From the NCBI GenBank assembly GCA_028023455.1, contig JAQFVV010000031.1, forward strand, positions 8,358,093-8,422,092: 64,000 nucleotides of DNA, in the 5' to 3' direction. The stretch is from Epiperipatus broadwayi (taxonomy: Eukaryota; Onychophora; Udeonychophora; Euonychophora; Peripatidae). How positions within the stretch are numbered: position 1 is the first letter of the stretch; every line of letters begins with the position of its first letter. Positions 59,401-64,000 of this stretch are shown one piece after another. Both the position numbers and the translations under genes were made by a program. Under the pieces are notes generated by a model, which worked only from the letters and a program-made list of their open reading frames with translations, searched no databases and was not told where the DNA came from.

Positions 59401-61214
59401 TATCATATAATAAAATAATTTCAAAGTTCTGCTATTTTCATTCAAATTCCTATGATGGTTTATAATATTTTTGACATGGTAATACCAACTCAGTGTTCCT
59501 CGATACTTATTATACATTTAAAACATTTCCATAAACAATTTTCGAAATCATTTGTATGACCAGCATATACATCTTTATGATAGGTTATTTTTATTACCTA
59601 TTTGAAAGATTTCTTTTCCATAAGATATGAAACATTTCAATAACAGACTTGGTTTTTACATCTTTAAAATTATTACCATATTTTTTAAATATGCTATTAA
59701 ATATTTCTTCATAAAGAAACATTTCTACAATTTCCAAAATAATTATTTTATCAGGTTAAAAGGTTTTTTTAAAACTTTACCATTTATTTCCTAGTCTCAG
59801 TTTTAAATAAGTCTTCCGAATAAAAGCATTCTTTTATGCTCTTTTACTTTTGATTTCTGGCGAACTTTTTTAAACATTCCATGTGATGTCCAATTTGCTA
59901 ATCTCCATAGCAAATTAAGATATTAATTAATACAGGCAAAATTATGTGCCCAATGGAAAAATAATAATTTTGATATTTTTCACACAAATTATAATTTAAT
60001 GATGATCTATTCATGTTTAATGTGATGTTAGAATTAGGCTTAATAACAACTTACTGTAGTTTCTTGGAGTTAGAAATAAATATAACTGACTATTACTGGT
60101 ACTCTTAATCTTTATACTGCAAAGTAATAGAAGTTAAGTTGTTGAATACAGTAAACTTAGTTAACAGAAGTTGTAGTAGTTGTAGTAGTACCTCGAAAAA
60201 CATTGTGCACCAATTTTATACCCGAATAGATTACTCCCTTGATTTGGTTAACTAAACAATGCTCTGCTAGCTTATTTACATCCCTAGCCAACAATGCAGA
60301 ATCAAAGTTAAAAATAAATAATGATTTCTAATATTTATTATTTATTATATTATTTAATTCCTAGTTAATTTTTATATTTTATTTACATCTACTAAATACT
60401 TCAAAATAACTTTCAAAATTATATTGTAATATTTATTATTATCTTTAGTTTTCTTAAAATGTAGTTGTTTTTCAAAACAAAACAAAAATCTAATTTTATT
60501 TATTACATTCATTTTTTTAAAATAATAATAATAAAGGCACGACTTAATATTTTATACTAACTAATTTTATTTTTATATTGTGGCAGTCCAATATCATATT
60601 TTAAATTTTATAATAAAATTTAAAAACAGTTTTGCAACTTTACTAAAAACTCACAAGCATATGTGTAACGATATCTATCTGTCACGTGACTTACAACCCA
60701 CATGAAATGCTTACAATTTAGCTGAAAACAACTTAAATAATTGAATTTACCAAAAAATAAATATTTTTTTATAAAATAATAATATAACAACTTTTAAAAT
60801 AATAGTTTAATATCACAAAACCGAATATTCATTTTTTACCACAATACTACTTTTACATAATTATTTTACATTCAATTATTAAATATTAATTTTTATTACT
60901 CAAATATATTATTTATTTAATTTTAAGTTATTACTTTTAAAATTTACTTTAAACATTTATTTACAAGACTTATTAATGCAGTATTTATTATGGCCAATTT
61001 TCCCAACCATACAATATTATAATTTATCTTTAGTAAACTGTTTTTTAAAATATTAACACAATATTATACAGTAAATATTCTTATTTGCTTTAACTAGACT
61101 TTTTAAAAGATCGTCAACATATTATATACATCATTCCTCTAAAATAACTTTTAAATTTAAAATTTTTAGTAAATTGATATAAATATTCCATCCTGATCTA
61201 AACAAAAGGGTGCA
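56414..61214 (-). mobile_element. solo LTR (about 4.8 kb) of the gypsy family, minus orientation
   Basis: Begins TGTACCCTCTCTTTCAGG on the plus strand and ends AAAAGGGTGCA, followed by (AT)n. It aligns with 24682-29548 of the gypsy 3' LTR (for example CATGAGACT, GAAGTGA, TATCTCAATGG, AGAATACTATCCCCCTCTTATTA), and its reverse complement aligns with 6379-11317. No internal region remains. No frame above 82 codons. Orientation is the same as the full-length element, opposite to the solo LTR at 6.4 kb. Confidence 0.8.
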
Positions 61215-61353
61215 ATATATATATATGGAAATCAAGGTTAATTAATTGTCCAAATCTAAGAAAAAAGAAGCCTTGGGCAGCTGTCCTAGGTAAAGAGCTT
61301 CTGATTAAGTAATTATGAATGTAAGACTAGATACAGAAATTTTTATTATGCAT

Positions 61354-61407
<54 letters not shown>

Positions 61408-61435
61408 TACAAGTATATTGTCGATATTAAACTTA
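61215..61435. other. spacer with (AT)n
   Basis: (AT)n at 61215-61224 and about 61360-61404. A 61-codon frame over the second tract is repeat-driven. No gene. Confidence 0.5.
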
Positions 61436-61439
61436 ATGT

Positions 61440-61570
61440 AATTATAATGAACTCAGACTTTCATGCTCTCTACAGCTATCCACTCCATCTTATACAATAA
61501 ATATTCATGAACACCTATATGTGAACCAACAATTATAAGTTGACCCAGAACACCATCTCCAACACACACA
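61440..61570 (-). repeat. degenerate copy of the hammerhead-bearing repeat
   Basis: The plus strand shows the family order GAACTCAGACTTTCATG, CTCTCTACAGCTATCCA, CACCTATATGTGAACCAACAAT, AGTTGACCCAGAACACCATCT, matching 46331-46490 with many changes. On the minus strand the ribozyme site reads CTTATAATTGTTGGTTCACAT, so neither box 1 nor GAAA is preserved. An old copy. Confidence 0.5.
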
Positions 61571-61680
61571 GACATATATATATATATATATAAAGAGAGA
61601 GAAAGGAGGAGTTAATATCCAACACACACAGACATATATATATATATATATAAAGAGAGAGAAAGGAGGAGTTAATATCC
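61561..61680 (+). repeat. perfect tandem duplication of 60 bp
   Basis: 61561-61620 and 61621-61680 are identical: AACACACACAGAC, (AT)n, AAAGAGAGAGAAAGGAGGAG, TTAATATCC. Either a recent minisatellite-like duplication or an assembly join. Confidence 0.95.
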
Positions 61681-64000
61681 ATTAAATAGAGAAAACATTA
61701 ACTTCTGTTGTTATTAAGAAATTATCAATTATTATTAATCTAATAATTCCTGAGGCAAAGCAACTTTTTCTTATAAACCTGTAATTGTTCTTTTGTTGGG
61801 GGTCTCAAAGCAAAAGGGGTCCTATTTTACTTTTAAAGCCAAGCTCTTATATGAATTTAAATCTAGAAAGTTATTTGTTATAGCTGCTGGAAGATGAAAA
61901 ATATATATTTCTTGACATTCTGCAAATAAAATTTTTAACTTCTTTAAAGAGCTATATATGTTGAACAAATGTTTATAAGAGTTGTAGTATATAGAAATGA
62001 GAAAACAATACCCATTAAATAAAGAAACACTTTAACATTTGATGTTACTAAGAAATTATCAGTTACTACTGAAGCAGTCGATCTGATGCTCAGATTGAGC
62101 TTCACAGCCCACTTACAATCACCTACCATCAAGTCAAGTTTAAACCCCATCATTACGTGCATATACATATTTACTAATACATATTTTTTCCTCTTGATTA
62201 ACCATTTAAAGTCAATGATGTAGATATATAGATATCTTAATGCAAATAAGCTTAATAAACAAATATTTAATGTTACTTTAATTCATATTTCGTGTGTAAT
62301 GGATGTGTATATATTTCAGTGTGGGGAGATTGCTTATAAATCTTATAAATTCAAGTAAAAATATATTATTAATGTATATTGAAAATTATATATGTAATTT
62401 ATTGTTTATATATTTAATCTTCATGGTCAGAAAATGATGCAATTTTTTTAAGAAGTTTTTTCAACGCAATTAAAACAATTAACTGGAAAACCTATTAATC
62501 AGAATTAAAAGGTTACAATTTGTAACAGTAAAGTAAAAATCCATTAGTGAAAATTTAATCCACTTCAGATTGTTTTAAAATCATAAGACTTATTTTAAGA
62601 CAATCATTCAAGAAACTTGTAATAGGATTGCATTGTTTCCAAAAACTTACTAAACAAAAGAGATAACCAGTCAGCAGATTTCAGCTCTGCTAAGTGCTTA
62701 AATTGCCTCAAGTCCAGCAGCTAAGTGATTAACTACATCATCAGAAAAGGATATAAATACTGCTGGATTTGAATCCAAAAAAAGAAGGAGACAACTACAA
62801 AATAACCATGGTAAACCTAATCCATGCTGGTTTAAATTTTAAACCAATGTGCAGTGAGTAGGGGAAATTTCACCTTCCTCTCTGTTCCAACATGCTCATT
62901 CCTGTGAGAAAAGCTCTGGATCCCATACCTATGAACTTTCCAATGACTATAGATAAAATAAATAAAATGCAATCTGTTTTGTCTGATTCCTAAACCTAGA
63001 TCTAGTATGTTAACTCTGATGGACATTAAAAGCATCAAGGACCATCACAATCTATGACAAGGTAAAAGAACTCTAGCCACTATATGACTCTCAACCTCAG
63101 CCTTCTATAATAATAATAATCCTGATGCTCTACTATATAATCTCATGTAAAATATTTATGATATATGTATTTCTAGTTAATTGTAACTCTTTATAACGTA
63201 ACTTCCACTATTATTGAGCCTCTATTTAATATGTTATTCTTTTATTTTCATGCAGCAATAATCTTTTATTCTATTATTATATATTTATGTTTTAAATATG
63301 CCAATAATATCTCAAACTCATTAGCACATAATAGATATCTTTTTATTTTCTTCTCACCACTTGTGGGATGATTAAAACTTAGCTTAATTAAAATCAATTC
63401 TTATGTGACTTATGCAGATACTCACGAGTTTGGGAAAACAAAGTCATTATCTTATAAGATTGTTGTAGAAAAACAGATCAACAACTTTTTTTTCTAAAAA
63501 TGTTTTTTTTTTCTCTTTTTAAATAATATGCTAATTCTAAATATAAATGTATTCTGTATAAGTAAAATCTACTTATTATCCAAGTCATTACCACCACCTC
63601 ATTCGTTTCTATGTAAACATATTTATATTAATAATGGCATTTATTAACTGAAATTTGTACTTATTAAATAGTGTGGGAAGTTATAAATAAAGTCAAGTAA
63701 AGAGAAAGGGGAATCTTTTTATCTTAAGAATTATATAATTTAACTAAATCAAATAATCCATGTCTGTTTAGAACTTAGATCATACCATTATGCAGGATGT
63801 TTCATAATGTATGTGCATTAATTAATATCATAGTTTTAAAAATTATATTTGTTGTTCCAAGCATTGCATGCATATAGGCACCCTGTTTTTATATTATATA
63901 TATTTGTGCTTCTTTCATCTGGAAGTATCAAAAAGTCAAGCCCCATTATTTATCTCAAAGTCCAAGAACCAGGCTCTTAATTCCCCTGGGGACTTATTTG
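61681..64000. other. no recognisable gene
   Basis: Anonymous sequence, somewhat less AT-rich at 62640-62900 and 62990-63060, without a frame or motif I can support. The 68-74-codon open stretches at 61944-62168 and 62832-63038 on the minus strand have no domain signature. They could be repeat debris or chance. Confidence 0.45.

Noticed and set aside
62700-62790. Hammerhead-like CTGATGA on the minus strand at about 62.74 kb
   Set aside because: No stem II or GAAA follows in the right place.

Overview
This window is intergenic or intronic DNA from a very AT-rich animal nuclear genome; sampled lines are roughly three quarters or more A+T. Eukaryotic origin follows from long (GATA)n, (AT)n and triplet microsatellites, a Ty3/gypsy LTR retrotransposon, several Penelope-like elements (PLEs) with GIY-YIG endonucleases, a hAT-like transposase relic, and one short putative exon with GT-AG splice sites. 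I cannot name the species; the element mix fits an invertebrate metazoan. Almost everything recognisable is mobile DNA, and no complete host gene is visible.

Layout. 0-6.3 kb: a MITE-like hairpin, a compound GATA/GACA microsatellite, a pure GATA array of about 465 bp, and PLE fragments. 6.4-11.3 kb: a solo LTR of about 4.9 kb. 11.4-13.5 kb: a 1.7 kb foldback followed by diverged tandem repeats. 14.9-22 kb: two short repeats with hammerhead-ribozyme-like cores, a TTA/CTA microsatellite, a 78-bp putative neprilysin-family (M13) exon at 16.5 kb, a broken hAT transposase at 17.5-18.4 kb, and an inverted-repeat cluster at 19.3-20.4 kb. 23.6-39.5 kb: one 16-kb gypsy-type element on the minus strand. 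Its LTRs are about 5 kb. The internal order is primer binding site, gag, protease, RT, RNase H, integrase, polypurine tract. A 940-bp PLE is nested in its 3' LTR with a 12-bp target duplication. 40-47 kb: more hammerhead-bearing repeats, including a tandem pair inside a 1.05-kb insertion flanked by a 15-bp direct repeat. 47-53.2 kb: two PLE dimers head to head, forming a giant imperfect palindrome. 55-56.3 kb: a 5'-truncated PLE with inverted ends of about 80 bp. 56.4-61.2 kb: a second solo LTR of the gypsy family, opposite in orientation to the first. 61.2-64 kb: a degenerate repeat copy, a 60-bp tandem duplication and anonymous sequence.

How the parts relate. All three LTR-family insertions sit in (AT)n tracts. 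The PLEs and the hammerhead-bearing repeats share an architecture of tandem units plus an inverted end, and two of them have 12-15-bp target duplications, so one machinery may have moved both. No gene here looks functional as read: gag, pol and every PLE reading frame carry stops or frameshifts. The most interesting content is the dispersed family of small repeats that fold as type I hammerhead ribozymes (retrozyme-like), together with the unusually long LTRs.
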